Part shown: one piece after another, positions 14,271 to 22,290 of the stretch
Layout: each line of letters begins with the position of its first letter
Position numbering within the stretch: the first letter of the stretch is position 1
Program-made: the position numbers and the translations under genes
Source of the DNA: a virus
Strand: one strand, 5' to 3'
IMG/VR virus record: IMGVR_UViG_3300021437_000082
Coordinates: 1 to 24,349 of that record
DNA: 24,349 nucleotides
Notes under the pieces: generated by a model
Databases searched by the model: none
Seen by the model: the letters and a program-made list of their open reading frames with translations, nothing else
What the model was told of the DNA's origin: nothing

Positions 14271-14620
14271 TGCAGCGCTACCGTTAGGGTTTGCCCGTTG
14301 TCAGTGGTAAAAGTTACCTGCCCGCTTACGCGGCGGTCCTGAAAGGCTTGGATTGTACACTCAGCCGAGACCACACCGGGCACCGTCATTGCAGCGCCCT
14401 GCATGTACTCTTGGAACACAGTAACCGGCGGCGTGTCGCCGAGTATCTGTTGAAAGTAAGGAATACCGAGCGAGGTGTCGTACCACACCTCGCCGAGAAA
14501 GGTGCGCAACGCGCTGGCTACATCCTGCGCGAATTCGTAAGGAGCCTCGGCAAACGCGATGTTGCCGGCGGCATCCGTCAGCAAATCCCAATTTGTCAAG
14601 TCGAGTAATAGGGTTTTCAT
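14267..14620 (-). CDS. Baseplate wedge protein, gp46/gp25-like
   Basis: A 117-residue protein with family features: an opening strand (KTLLLDLTNWDLLTDAAGNI), then YEFAQDVASALRTFLGEVWY (28-47), DTSLGIPYFQQILGD (48-62) and a C-terminal strand pair around VTFTTDNGQTLTV. This matches the Mu gp46/DUF2634-type relative of T4 gp25, which ties the first sheath ring to the baseplate. Its ATG overlaps the spike gene stop and its TGA overlaps the HNH start. Usual length; no defect seen. Confidence 0.88.
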   Translation of the reverse strand: MKTLLLDLTNWDLLTDAAGNIAFAEAPYEFAQDVASALRTFLGEVWYDTSLGIPYFQQILGDTPPVTVFQEYMQGAAMTVPGVVSAECTIQAFQDRRVSGQVTFTTDNGQTLTVALQ

Positions 14621-15255
14621 GGGTTAGGCGGTGCCGTGTTGCTTCCGCCAGATGTTACCCCGCCGTGGGTGTGCGTCGCTACGCTTATCCCCTCGGCGGT
14701 CACGTCGCCGCTAAATACCGCGCCCGCTGTGCCGACGACGTTGCCTTGCAGGGTGATCGTAGGGGCTTGCAGCTTTATCGCTGTGGGCGACACCACAGTG
14801 ACCCCTTCGGCGCTGAATTGCACGTATTGCGTGGGTGCGCCATTAAGCAGGCCGCCGACGTACATGCCGTCGGCTAAATTGAACTGGCGCGAGCTGCCGG
14901 GGTTCGCTTGGCCCTTGGTCTTTTTCACGGCGCTGATATCGCGCGAGGCAAACACAGCGATACCGAGGTCGCCCGGCTGGGGGTCTAGGATGACCGCATT
15001 TGCGCCACCCTGTAAGCGGCTATAAGGCAGCGAGTAAAGCACGCCGTGAGGCACCGCAGTACGGTCGCCGGTCATCATGTTAACGAGGGGCTGAACATCC
15101 ACGAAGCCCGACGCCGAGACGCCGCCCGAGTTGGTGCACTTCACAACCTTAACGATGGTTGCGGTAGCCATGCCCGACATAAGTTGGTTAACGATAAACG
15201 CAGTCAATGCGTAGTCGCTTGCAACGTTCGGCGGCGTTTGATTTGAGACGGCCAT
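14617..15255 (-). CDS. Gp138-type baseplate spike (membrane-puncturing needle)
   Basis: A 212-residue protein read from the ATG overlapping the hub stop (TAATG); the longer open frame is hub shadow. The N-terminal OB-type domain has ATIVKVVKCTNSG, PLVNMMTGD, GVLYSLPYSRLQGGANAVI and PQPGDLGIAVFASRDIS, the Gp138_N pattern. The C-terminal part is a short beta-helix (TAIKLQAPTITLQGNV) ending with THTHGGVTSGG. H195 and H197 match the HxH that binds iron at the spike apex in P2 gpV and phi92 gp138. The trimer would tip the tail tube and pierce the outer membrane. Confidence 0.9.
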   Translation of the reverse strand: MAVSNQTPPNVASDYALTAFIVNQLMSGMATATIVKVVKCTNSGGVSASGFVDVQPLVNMMTGDRTAVPHGVLYSLPYSRLQGGANAVILDPQPGDLGIAVFASRDISAVKKTKGQANPGSSRQFNLADGMYVGGLLNGAPTQYVQFSAEGVTVVSPTAIKLQAPTITLQGNVVGTAGAVFSGDVTAEGISVATHTHGGVTSGGSNTAPPNP

Positions 15256-16136
15256 TACGCGAGCACTCGCAAGCATTGTAACTGTGACATCCACGAGCCC
15301 CGAGGCATGTTGCTTTCGAGCGTGTGATAGATCGAATAGGGATACCATCGGCCGGTTGCGTTCGGCACATCGCTTTCAATCTGCAACGCATAACCACACA
15401 AGAACGCCGGGTCGAATAGCGCCGTTACTGCCAAGCCCGAACGCTCGAACATCGGATAACCCACGAGGCCCGAGGTAGGTGTGAGCACGACCGCAGGTTC
15501 GGAGCCACGCGCACGACCGGCGGCAGTCACTAAAATTTGATCGCCTTGGATATAAAAATCACAGTTGGCTGCGGCGCATGCTTGCGCGAGTTGGTCCCAC
15601 ATCGTGCCCGAAAAATACGGGTTGGATAAAACGCCCTCGACGCCGTCACCTATCACCAGAACCCAAGGGTCGCCCATGATTGCAACCATGTCTTGAACGA
15701 CAGTACCGATATCGACTTCATTAGGATACGAGACGGGCTCGACTGGGTTAATCTTTTGAAAGTAACCAGTAACCGCCAAGAGATTGAACGACACGTCGGG
15801 CATTGCACGGTAATCGGGTTGTGCTTCGATGATGGTGCCTTTGAACACTTGCACCCAGCCCTCGGCCTTGCCGGTGTTGTTCGCTTCAACGATCACGATG
15901 TGATCGAGCACAACGGGAGGGTTGGCCCATGCAACAGTTAACGCATTCATGTCAGCCTGACGCATACCATAGATGCGCACGTCGGCTTGTGTAGCAAGAC
16001 GCGCAACAGCTTGAACCTTTGCAGTCATGCGTAGCTTGTCAATTACCAGCGTGTTGCTATTCGTGCCGGGGAACACTGCGTTAGCTCCGGTCAAAATCAA
16101 CGTTACGCGTAGTTGTTTTTGTGTGAAGCTATTCAC
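15255..16136 (-). CDS. Baseplate hub protein
   Basis: A 293-residue protein beginning at a GTG that overlaps the plug stop (GTGA). It has family features of phage hub proteins related to Mu gp44/P2 gpD and T4 gp27: RVTLILTGANAVFPGTNSNT near the start, RIYGMRQADMNALTV (about 53-67), KGTIIEAQPDYRAMPDVSF (about 99-117), then MWDQLAQACAAANCDFYIQG and a Gly-Tyr-Pro segment (SGLVGYPMFERSGL). It would form the trimeric hub connecting spike and tube. It lies directly upstream of the spike, as expected for this partner pair. Confidence 0.85.
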   Translation of the reverse strand: MNSFTQKQLRVTLILTGANAVFPGTNSNTLVIDKLRMTAKVQAVARLATQADVRIYGMRQADMNALTVAWANPPVVLDHIVIVEANNTGKAEGWVQVFKGTIIEAQPDYRAMPDVSFNLLAVTGYFQKINPVEPVSYPNEVDIGTVVQDMVAIMGDPWVLVIGDGVEGVLSNPYFSGTMWDQLAQACAAANCDFYIQGDQILVTAAGRARGSEPAVVLTPTSGLVGYPMFERSGLAVTALFDPAFLCGYALQIESDVPNATGRWYPYSIYHTLESNMPRGSWMSQLQCLRVLA

Positions 16137-16441
16137 TCGCCGGCCTCCAAGTAGATCAACTGGAAGCGTGAACCAACACCGCCCAAGCCTTTATAGTTGG
16201 GGTTGTCTTCGCCTTGCGTGTCGATGAAAACGAAGTCGCCGACAAACCCTTGATATGCAGCGTCGAGCAATAGGCGCTGACGGTCTCGACAAATACGCGT
16301 GCGCACGATGTACTCGTTGTTGAGCAACAAGTCGAAATAGATATTGCTGCCATTTTGGCGCAAAGCAATTTGTGCAGACTGACGCGCAAGCGTTATCGCA
16401 AGCGTTTGATTAGGCACCGGCTGCAAGGGTATTTGCATCAT
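16133..16441 (-). CDS. Baseplate plug protein (DUF6983-like)
   Basis: A 102-residue protein with the pattern of the phage baseplate plug family: IPLQPVPNQTLAITLARQSA at the start, NIYFDLLLNNEYIV, LLLDAAYQGFVGDFVFIDTQ and a C-terminal KGLGGVGSRFQLIYL. In this family the protein closes the hub channel. It begins at the ATG overlapping the Dit-like gene stop; a second Met follows immediately. The order Dit-like, plug, hub, spike is conserved in related myoviruses and supports the call. Confidence 0.8.
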   Translation of the reverse strand: MMQIPLQPVPNQTLAITLARQSAQIALRQNGSNIYFDLLLNNEYIVRTRICRDRQRLLLDAAYQGFVGDFVFIDTQGEDNPNYKGLGGVGSRFQLIYLEAGE

Positions 16442-17196
16442 GGTGTGAGTTTCCCCACGACGCTAGAAGCTGCGGCCGTCACGTCGTTTTTAATGTTCGT
16501 TATCGCCTGCACAACGCCGCTATTAGTGACCGGCGCAGCCGATGCGCTTTGCGCGTTCTGCGTCACCACGGCCGTTGTGGTGTAGGTCGATGTGACTTGC
16601 CGAACCTCTCGGAAATACAAATCGACTTCCGATAGAAAATAGGCACCCTTGGCACCGCGTCGCGACACTTCATAGCGCAACACATTTACACCGAGGTAAG
16701 TGCGCTCGGGCGTCACGATGTCGTACAAGTCGAGCGTGCCTTGTATAGCTTCAATGCTGTCTAAGAATTTTTTGCGAGCCTCTTTAGTGCCCCCCTTGTA
16801 CATGCGCACCATTGTCTCGAATGGGTTCGCTACTTTGTTATAGCTTGCAAATTCACCGGCCTGCACTGGAAAATCTGACATAGACCATTCGTTGCGGTAA
16901 GTGAACTCGCCGAACGAGTCAGGCTCTACAACAGGCTTGCGCTTTGAAACGACGACGACCTCGTCTAATTGGTTCGGGTCGGTTTTATCCGTCTTCGTGT
17001 CTTGCGCGCCGGCTACGTTGCTCTTGTAGATCGCCCAACCGCTTTTAGCAAAAACAGACTTCCACAAAGCGCCGAGCGCAAGGCCGAGGCTTAACACTGG
17101 CAACGCTGCCGTAGGCGACAGGGGCGAGCGTGGAAGCTGCGGCACACCGGGCAGCTTCGGCACGTTCGGGAATGGCGGCTTAGGGATAAGGGCCAT
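16438..17196 (-). CDS. Dit-like baseplate hub protein
   Basis: A 252-residue protein. A Pro-rich N-terminus (MALIPKPPFPNVPKLPGVP) and a hydrophobic stretch (LPVLSLGLALGALW, about 33-46) lead to the Dit-like domain: YRNEWSMSDFPVQAGEFASY (about 100-119), NKVANPFETMVRMYKGG, FLDSIEAIQGTLDLYDIVTP and VNVLRYEVSRRGAKGAYFLS, ending at VREV-type FREVRQV. The Ala/Thr/Val-rich tail has no clear motif. In relatives it joins the tube end to the hub. It starts at TAATG with the tape measure stop. Confidence 0.78.
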   Translation of the reverse strand: MALIPKPPFPNVPKLPGVPQLPRSPLSPTAALPVLSLGLALGALWKSVFAKSGWAIYKSNVAGAQDTKTDKTDPNQLDEVVVVSKRKPVVEPDSFGEFTYRNEWSMSDFPVQAGEFASYNKVANPFETMVRMYKGGTKEARKKFLDSIEAIQGTLDLYDIVTPERTYLGVNVLRYEVSRRGAKGAYFLSEVDLYFREVRQVTSTYTTTAVVTQNAQSASAAPVTNSGVVQAITNIKNDVTAAASSVVGKLTP

Positions 17197-18707
17197 TACT
17201 GCATACCTGTTTCAGCTTGGGCGGCCTGCATCTTGCGGCGCGTACCGTCTACAAAATCGCGCGCAATAGCGTCGCCGGTCTTGCCGTTCGTATTAACGGT
17301 TACATTCTCGAAAGTGATATCGCCGCCCTTGTTGCTGCCGCGAATGTTCTCGACGTTCGGCGATGGTGTTGCCTGTGAAGCATAACCGAGCACTTTGCCG
17401 GGATAGTCTAGCGTTTCTTGCGCGAGAGGCTTGCCGCCGGCCATGCTGCGACGTACACGCGATTGACCGGCATTGTACGACTCAAGCGCCAATGTCCACG
17501 CGCCTTGATCATCTGCGTCGCCCTTAGCGACGTGGGCGTCGTGCAGCTTGCGCACATACTCGGCTGCGGTGTTGATATCTGCAAAAGGATTCTGCCCGGC
17601 ACCGGGGAAGTATTGCGGCATTAACTGCATCATGCCGGTAGCGCCCGACGCATTCTTCGCCATAGGATTAAAGCCGCTTTCTGTTTGCGCAATGCCAGCG
17701 AGCAAACCGTCAGGCAAGCCGTACTTTTTCGACGCCTTAGCGAATTGATCCTCGTAGGCAGCGCGCCCACGTGGATACGAGCGCAAGTGCGCCTCGTTGA
17801 TTGAGTCGTGCATACGATCAACAAAGCTTTTAACGGCCGTTGTGGCGTCAGTAAACGCCCCCGTCAGTGCTTGCGTTGCGCCGCCTATGGTTGCGTTGCC
17901 TGCGGCGTCTGCGCCCTGTGCAATGAGGTTGTTGGCGGCCGTGCCCGGCACTGCCTCGATTGCCAGTTGTTTGAGCGCCGCAGCGTCGAGCGCCTGCGAA
18001 CGATTGGCCGCGCTTTCTTCCCACTTGGTCGCGAGCGTGACATCGGCACCGCTTACTTGCCGGCGCTGACCTTGGCGCGCGAGTTGGGCCTCGACATCGC
18101 CCTTTAAAATCGCGTTCGCGATACCCGGATCAAACCCGGCTTGCATAAGCATCTGGTATGCGTTCGCGCGCGAGGTGCCATTGCGCATAGCGCCTTGGAT
18201 GGACTTCTCAGTGTCGAGCACGATGCTTTTAAAGTCGCGCATGTTGCCGGTCGTGTCTTGAAACTGCACGCCGAGACGGCCAAGCATGATTAGCGAGTCG
18301 GACATCGAGCCGTTGTACGCAAGATCGTAAACGGCTTTTGTCAGACCGCTAACGCTCTTGGTTGCATCTTCGGCTTTGCCGCCGTTCATCTCTGCAATGT
18401 TGCCGAAGTTGCGCAGCTCGTTCGCTGCAATTCGATAGTTATCGGAATCAATGCCCAACTGACGAATACCGGCAGACAAGTCGGACGTGTACGAAAGGAA
18501 TTTTTTAACAGCGACCGCAGCCGTAGCGATGCCCGCAACCTTGCCTATGAAGCCGGTCCAATTCCGGCCCATCTCGTCAGTGTTTTTCTTCGTCTCGTTT
18601 TTAAACTTGACGCCTTCGGCGGCCGCTTTCTTTTGGCCGTCGGTGAAGCCTTTCGGGTCTAGCCCGAGCTTTACGATAAGGGTGTCAATTACTGTTGTGC
18701 TTGCCAC
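17196..18707 (-). CDS. Tape measure protein with lytic transglycosylase domain
   Basis: A 503-residue protein. The start is GTG at 18707; an in-frame TAG lies shortly upstream and no ATG is available. The N-terminus VIDTLIVKLGLDPKGFTDGQ is typical of tape measures in this group. A helical body with a short hydrophobic segment (IGKVAGIATAAVAVKKF, 54-70) follows. An SLT transglycosylase domain is present at about 325-425: YGLPDGLLAGIAQTESGFNP with catalytic Glu E343, GATGMMQLMP and ALESYNAGQ. It sets tail length and cuts peptidoglycan during DNA entry. At about 0.15 nm per residue it implies a tail near 75 nm. Its GTG lies inside the chaperone fusion gene end. Confidence 0.93.
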   Translation of the reverse strand: MASTTVIDTLIVKLGLDPKGFTDGQKKAAAEGVKFKNETKKNTDEMGRNWTGFIGKVAGIATAAVAVKKFLSYTSDLSAGIRQLGIDSDNYRIAANELRNFGNIAEMNGGKAEDATKSVSGLTKAVYDLAYNGSMSDSLIMLGRLGVQFQDTTGNMRDFKSIVLDTEKSIQGAMRNGTSRANAYQMLMQAGFDPGIANAILKGDVEAQLARQGQRRQVSGADVTLATKWEESAANRSQALDAAALKQLAIEAVPGTAANNLIAQGADAAGNATIGGATQALTGAFTDATTAVKSFVDRMHDSINEAHLRSYPRGRAAYEDQFAKASKKYGLPDGLLAGIAQTESGFNPMAKNASGATGMMQLMPQYFPGAGQNPFADINTAAEYVRKLHDAHVAKGDADDQGAWTLALESYNAGQSRVRRSMAGGKPLAQETLDYPGKVLGYASQATPSPNVENIRGSNKGGDITFENVTVNTNGKTGDAIARDFVDGTRRKMQAAQAETGMQ

Positions 18708-19346
18708 GGGTAACGCGCTCGTTGTGCATGTCTACTTTTAGAACTTCGAGCATGTTATACGCATCCTCGACGCTGTACACCGTTTGCAACTCTGTAAGGG
18801 TTGCAAGGCGAGCCGAAACTAACGTGCCGATGACCGGCGGCACGTTCGCGTAACGCACTAGACCGTCGGCGCTTCCGGTGATCGGTCGCCCGATTCCGTA
18901 GTCGATGCGTCGACGGCCAGCGAAAAACCCACGTGAAGCTGCACCAACTCAAAACGCAGCTTGAGCCACGTTGCGACCTCGTCAATCTGGCAGTTGATGC
19001 CGGGGAATATCTCTTGCTCAGGAGGCGCAGGAAAGCCGGGAGGCTGCCACGTGATAAACGGGGTCATTTCGTTAAACAGCTCTTGCACGTCGCGATGGTC
19101 GAGCCCTTGCACCGCACGGATTGCCACAACGAGCGAGTTGCGCAGCGTGGGCAACATCTCAGCAAACCCCGCAGCACCGCCGAACAACACCTCGTCGGGC
19201 ATCTTCGCGCCGGCATTGGCGAGCGCCAACACCAGACGAACGAACCATCGCTCGGCTTGGTCCGATGGCATCTCGCGCAACACGAACACCTTGCCCTTGT
19301 CGCGACCCTCGGCCGTGATGGTGACGCGTAAATCTTTACGTGCCAT
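18685..19346 (-). CDS. Tail assembly chaperone fusion made by -1 frameshift
   Basis: Slipping -1 at G GGT TTT (18930-18924) switches from residue 141 of the short form into a frame that stays open for 79 codons, starting FAGRRRIDYGIGRP and including YSVEDAYNMLEVLKVDMHNE, to TGA at 18687-18685. The total is about 220 residues. The tail's EDAYNMLE...VD..NE pattern is that of the second tail chaperone (GT/E+E' type). The added part has no plausible start codon with a ribosome-binding site of its own. It overlaps the tape measure GTG by 23 bases. I checked the codons one by one. Frameshifted tail chaperones are widely conserved. Confidence 0.85.
18858..19346 (-). CDS. Tail assembly chaperone (short form)
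   Basis: A 162-residue protein between tube and tape measure genes, the usual place of the G/E-type chaperone. Sequence features: DLRVTITAEGRDKGKVFVLR, EMPSDQAERWFVRLVLALAN, and a Pro-rich ITWQPPGFPAPPE linker, then a helical end WLKLRFELVQL. This form ends at TAG (18860-18858). It binds the tape measure during tail assembly. A slippery GGGTTTT in phase at 18930-18924 allows the longer fusion described next. Its ATG follows the tube stop by three bases. Confidence 0.85.
   Translation of the reverse strand: MARKDLRVTITAEGRDKGKVFVLREMPSDQAERWFVRLVLALANAGAKMPDEVLFGGAAGFAEMLPTLRNSLVVAIRAVQGLDHRDVQELFNEMTPFITWQPPGFPAPPEQEIFPGINCQIDEVATWLKLRFELVQLHVGFSLAVDASTTESGDRSPEAPTV
18924..18930 (-). promoter_or_regulatory. 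-1 ribosomal slippery heptamer GGGTTTT
   Basis: Reads G GGT TTT in the zero frame, the X XXY YYZ pattern that allows both tRNAs to re-pair after a one-base back-slip. Nine bases downstream GTCGA-CGCA-TCGAC (18914-18901) can form a small hairpin, at a typical distance for a stimulator. The zero-frame stop lies about 60 bases farther on, giving a short overlap. Confidence 0.8.
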
Positions 19347-19349
19347 GCG

Positions 19350-19802
19350 TTACACCGAGATAGGGGCAGGCGTGGATGACTCGAACGTCAGCTCGTACAC
19401 CATCGGCTCGGAGAAGCTTTTGCGCGCAGTGGGCATCGGTGTCAGGCGGCTAAGGAAGCCTTTAACAAGCGCGTAGGCTTTGCCGAGTGAAGGCGCAGCG
19501 ACGAACCCGTCAGCGACCAACACATCGCCGAGAACCTTTTGCGCGCTGTTCCATGCTTCAAATAGGGCAACGCTTGGGCTGTTCGCCATGAGCGACACAG
19601 TAAACCGTGTTGGCTGCGGCAGGAAACCGCCCGACAGTTTGCCATCTACGCCCATGATGACCTCGGCAGCGTCGACCGCTTCAACACCGAAGGCCGCATC
19701 TTGTGCGTAACCTTCAACAGTGAAAGGGCCGACAACAATGCCGGCGCTGTTGCGAATGGTCAACGTTAGTTTTGCATTCGCGCTTGTGATTGATACGCCC
19801 AC
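19350..19802 (-). CDS. Tail tube protein
   Basis: A 150-residue protein directly after the sheath gene, where the tube gene belongs. It starts at a GTG nine bases after a GGGAG ribosome-binding site. Beta-rich sequence: NAKLTLTIRNSAGIVVGPF, then AAEVIMGVDGKLSGGFLPQP, RFTVSLMANSPSVALFEAWN and a C-terminal strand YELTFESSTPAPISV. The central GVDG...SP..ALFE pattern recurs in tube-like phage structural proteins. The exact family is not certain; role is inferred mainly from order. Confidence 0.75.
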   Translation of the reverse strand: MGVSITSANAKLTLTIRNSAGIVVGPFTVEGYAQDAAFGVEAVDAAEVIMGVDGKLSGGFLPQPTRFTVSLMANSPSVALFEAWNSAQKVLGDVLVADGFVAAPSLGKAYALVKGFLSRLTPMPTARKSFSEPMVYELTFESSTPAPISV

Positions 19803-19830
19803 GGCTTAATACTCCCGAGTTAAATGCGAG

Positions 19831-21342
19831 TTACTGAACGTCGATTGACGAGAGTTCAATATTTTGGATGCTGCCGCCGTCGGTATACCACAGCGTCATA
19901 GGAGGCGAGCCCCGATTCGCGCGTGTGGTTGGGTTGGCGTCTAAAATTTGCAGGTAGTAGCCGGACGTTTGCAGCGTGTCCGCAATGTTGGCACCTGCGG
20001 CGGTGTTTACCTGCGCACGCTGCGAGTTCGACAAGGTAATGCCGGGCTGTATCACGCCGTTATTCAAGGCGGCTTGAATCGGGTCTAATGCAGCCGCACG
20101 CAACAGGTTGTAGCCTGCGGCGTTGTAAGGCAACGAATTAATGCTCGTCAGCAACTCCATGAACGCAAGCTGCAACGCGTTGTTGAGCCAGATTTGATTG
20201 ACGTAGGCGTCAATGAATTTCCACGCGCCCGGCATCACGCCGCGCTGCAAGTTTACAAAGCGGTCGTTTGCGGTAGCGTATGCGCCGTAAAAATTCGACT
20301 CGTTCGCTTCGAGGTTAAGCGCCTGCGTTGCGTCAGTGATGTCTGCAACGAGACCCGCTTGACCACGGTACGCATAAGACACGCGGCCTTGTGTTTGCAG
20401 GTAATCAATCGACGCGGTAATGCCGCAAATCAATGCAGCCTTGCGGCCGTTGCCTGCATCGGTTGCAGGTTCATAGATCGGCGTGACGCCGTCCATATTC
20501 GCAGCAACAACCAAGCCGGGGAACGATGTCGGCGCAGGACCGGCGAGCGGTGCCGCATCCGAATACCAGCCAACGTACATATAACGGTCGTTGGTTGTTT
20601 GCACCCAATCTGCAAACTCAATCATGACATCGGTTGCAGGTTCAAACGTGGTCATGAACGCGGCCCAATTCTGCGTAACGTTCACGATTTGAGCCATAGC
20701 GCCGGCAGGGGTTGCGGCATCATTGCCTTGTGACAGCACTGCGCCAGTTGCCGAGGTAAGCTTGAGACCCGCAGACAACGAGCCCGTTGCAAATGCAATC
20801 GTGGAAGCGTTGCCAGTCGTAGCCGAGTGAATCACAAACATCTTGAGCTGTGAGTCATAGGTGACTGTAGCAGTGCTCGAAGGCGTGCCGCCTTGTATGC
20901 CGGTTTGAATCAACGCGGCAGCGTTTGAAAAGCTTGTCGCGCTTGCAAGGTTGATCGCAAGCGATGTGGATGAAACGCCATTTACAACCGTGGTCAAGGT
21001 GCCCGAGAGGGCTTGCAGTTGCGCCAGCGTCACACCATCGAACGAACCCGAACGCAGATATGCAGATACGGCAGCGGCGTTGTACTGCGAGAAATACAAA
21101 ACGCTTGGCAGTGCGCTTGCAGTGTCGAAGCCGTTAAAATAAACCGCAGCAAGTTCGGCTTCAATTGAGGTCGGGCCGAAAAAGTTTTGCACGCTTTCCA
21201 GTGCTGCAAAGGCTTGCACGGCGTCGATTGGTACGCGTGTGCTGTCGGTCAACATCACGGTATTGAGCGAAAGCGGATTGCCGCCAGCACTCAACACAGA
21301 CGGGATAACATTCACCAGTTGACTTGCGGGGATTGAATTCAT
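19831..21342 (-). CDS. Tail sheath protein, DUF3383 family
   Basis: A 503-residue protein of the DUF3383 group, the sheath-like proteins of several proteobacterial myoviruses. Recognisable parts: IPASQLVNVIPSVLSAGGNP at the start, VQAFAALESVQNFFGPTSIE (about 43-62), AAVYFNGFDTASALPSVLYF, a Ser/Thr/Ala-rich inserted beta domain (about 110-200) with DGVTLAQLQALSG, then ALICGITASIDYLQTQGR and NFYGAYATANDRFVNLQRG and a C-terminal TSGYYLQILDANPTTRANRG. The last part carries strands that knit the sheath. It establishes the contractile-tail type of the phage. ATG overlaps the neck gene stop. Confidence 0.9.
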   Translation of the reverse strand: MNSIPASQLVNVIPSVLSAGGNPLSLNTVMLTDSTRVPIDAVQAFAALESVQNFFGPTSIEAELAAVYFNGFDTASALPSVLYFSQYNAAAVSAYLRSGSFDGVTLAQLQALSGTLTTVVNGVSSTSLAINLASATSFSNAAALIQTGIQGGTPSSTATVTYDSQLKMFVIHSATTGNASTIAFATGSLSAGLKLTSATGAVLSQGNDAATPAGAMAQIVNVTQNWAAFMTTFEPATDVMIEFADWVQTTNDRYMYVGWYSDAAPLAGPAPTSFPGLVVAANMDGVTPIYEPATDAGNGRKAALICGITASIDYLQTQGRVSYAYRGQAGLVADITDATQALNLEANESNFYGAYATANDRFVNLQRGVMPGAWKFIDAYVNQIWLNNALQLAFMELLTSINSLPYNAAGYNLLRAAALDPIQAALNNGVIQPGITLSNSQRAQVNTAAGANIADTLQTSGYYLQILDANPTTRANRGSPPMTLWYTDGGSIQNIELSSIDVQ

Positions 21343-21872
21343 GGCGGGTAACTCACGTCTACGTTGATAAGGTCAGCACTGGCAGCGTTTGCAAACTGCA
21401 TCGGCGTCGATACTACTGGATTGTATTGCAACTGTGCCTCTACAATCCACCGTTGTTCGTATTGTTCCTCGGCGTTGGTCAGCGGCATGAAGCGCGGCAT
21501 CTCGGTATAGAGCGGGGCCAAGGTCGGCGCAAGGGCATCAACGCCGTATTCGTCACGCAGAACTGTCGACAGCATGACCGCCCAATCGGCAGCCGCCGGG
21601 CCGTAACAATCTAGTTTTACCGTCAATTTAATCGCTTGCTCGATGTTGATCGCAACCGGCGCAGGGTCCGCAGGATTCCAGCGGTCTAGGTTGGTCATGA
21701 TGCGCGTTTGTAGGTTTGCGGTCATTCCCACGAAACCCGGCACAGGCGGCGGCATCGCGGCTCGGTCGACCGGCAGTTGTATCACTGCGACGCCCGCAGG
21801 CACCACGGACACGACGAACGCGCCGAGGGCGGCATATACGTCTTGCTGAGTGATAGAGACGGCTAAGGGCAT
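21339..21872 (-). CDS. Neck terminator protein, gp12-like
   Basis: A 177-residue protein matching the phage neck terminator (gp12-like, LIC_12616-type) pattern: SITQQDVYAALGAFVVSVVP (5-24), GVAVIQLPVDRAAMPPPVPG, FVGMT and AADWAVMLSTVLRDEYGVDA, with PLYTEMPRFMPLTNAEEQYE and a closing VEAQLQYNPVV strand. This protein caps the tail tube where it meets the head. It starts one base past the upstream stop, with its stop overlapping the sheath ATG. Confidence 0.85.
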   Translation of the reverse strand: MPLAVSITQQDVYAALGAFVVSVVPAGVAVIQLPVDRAAMPPPVPGFVGMTANLQTRIMTNLDRWNPADPAPVAINIEQAIKLTVKLDCYGPAAADWAVMLSTVLRDEYGVDALAPTLAPLYTEMPRFMPLTNAEEQYEQRWIVEAQLQYNPVVSTPMQFANAASADLINVDVSYPP

Positions 21873-21873
21873 G

Positions 21874-22290
21874 TTATGGGGGCGGCGGCGAGGGTGGAGC
21901 GGCGTCGGTTTGTAGGTTTACGATAAGGTGGCACCAATCGGCCCACGTTTCAACGACTTTTACGACTTTCCACACGCGCGGCGTTCCCGCAGGAACTTCG
22001 GGAAAGTAAAGCAGGTCGCCGCCTTGCTGGGTCACTCGCACAATGCCTTGCGTGTTGCCGTACATGTGCACCGAGCGCAACACGCCTTGCAGGTTCAAGC
22101 CTTCGAGGTGCTTTAAATCGCGGGCGCTTATGGCTTGCAACTGCAATGGAACGTTGACGCCGGCAGCATAGCCCGGCACCTGCTTAAACGACGCGTTCGG
22201 AGTGTTACCCGTGGACGCGTAGAAAGTGCCGACTATGTCGGGATTGACCACTTGCACCGCATTGTTTGCGGCAACGTGTACGTTAATCAT
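21874..22290 (-). CDS. Head-tail connector region protein, function unresolved
   Basis: A 138-residue protein of a kind regularly found between gp10-like and gp12-like neck genes: YASTGNTPNASFKQVPGYA, VPLQLQAISARDLKHLEGLN, LQGVLRSVHMYGNTQGIVRV, TQQGGDLLYFP, then VWKVVKVVETWADWCHLIVN and a Pro-rich end. Beta-rich, probably a tail-completion or head-closure ring protein; I know the sequence type but not a firm name. Its ATG lies eight bases inside the upstream gene. Confidence 0.7.
   Translation of the reverse strand: MINVHVAANNAVQVVNPDIVGTFYASTGNTPNASFKQVPGYAAGVNVPLQLQAISARDLKHLEGLNLQGVLRSVHMYGNTQGIVRVTQQGGDLLYFPEVPAGTPRVWKVVKVVETWADWCHLIVNLQTDAAPPSPPPP

Noticed and set aside
14617-15348. Longer start for the spike gene at 15348
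   Set aside because: The added 31 residues are Arg/Ser-rich hub shadow; the ATG at 15255 forms a TAATG overlap and starts the recognisable domain.
18755-18985. 76-codon - strand open frame between chaperone and tape measure
   Set aside because: It is the wrong frame; the -1 extension (18924-18685) has the chaperone-like sequence and the slippery site.
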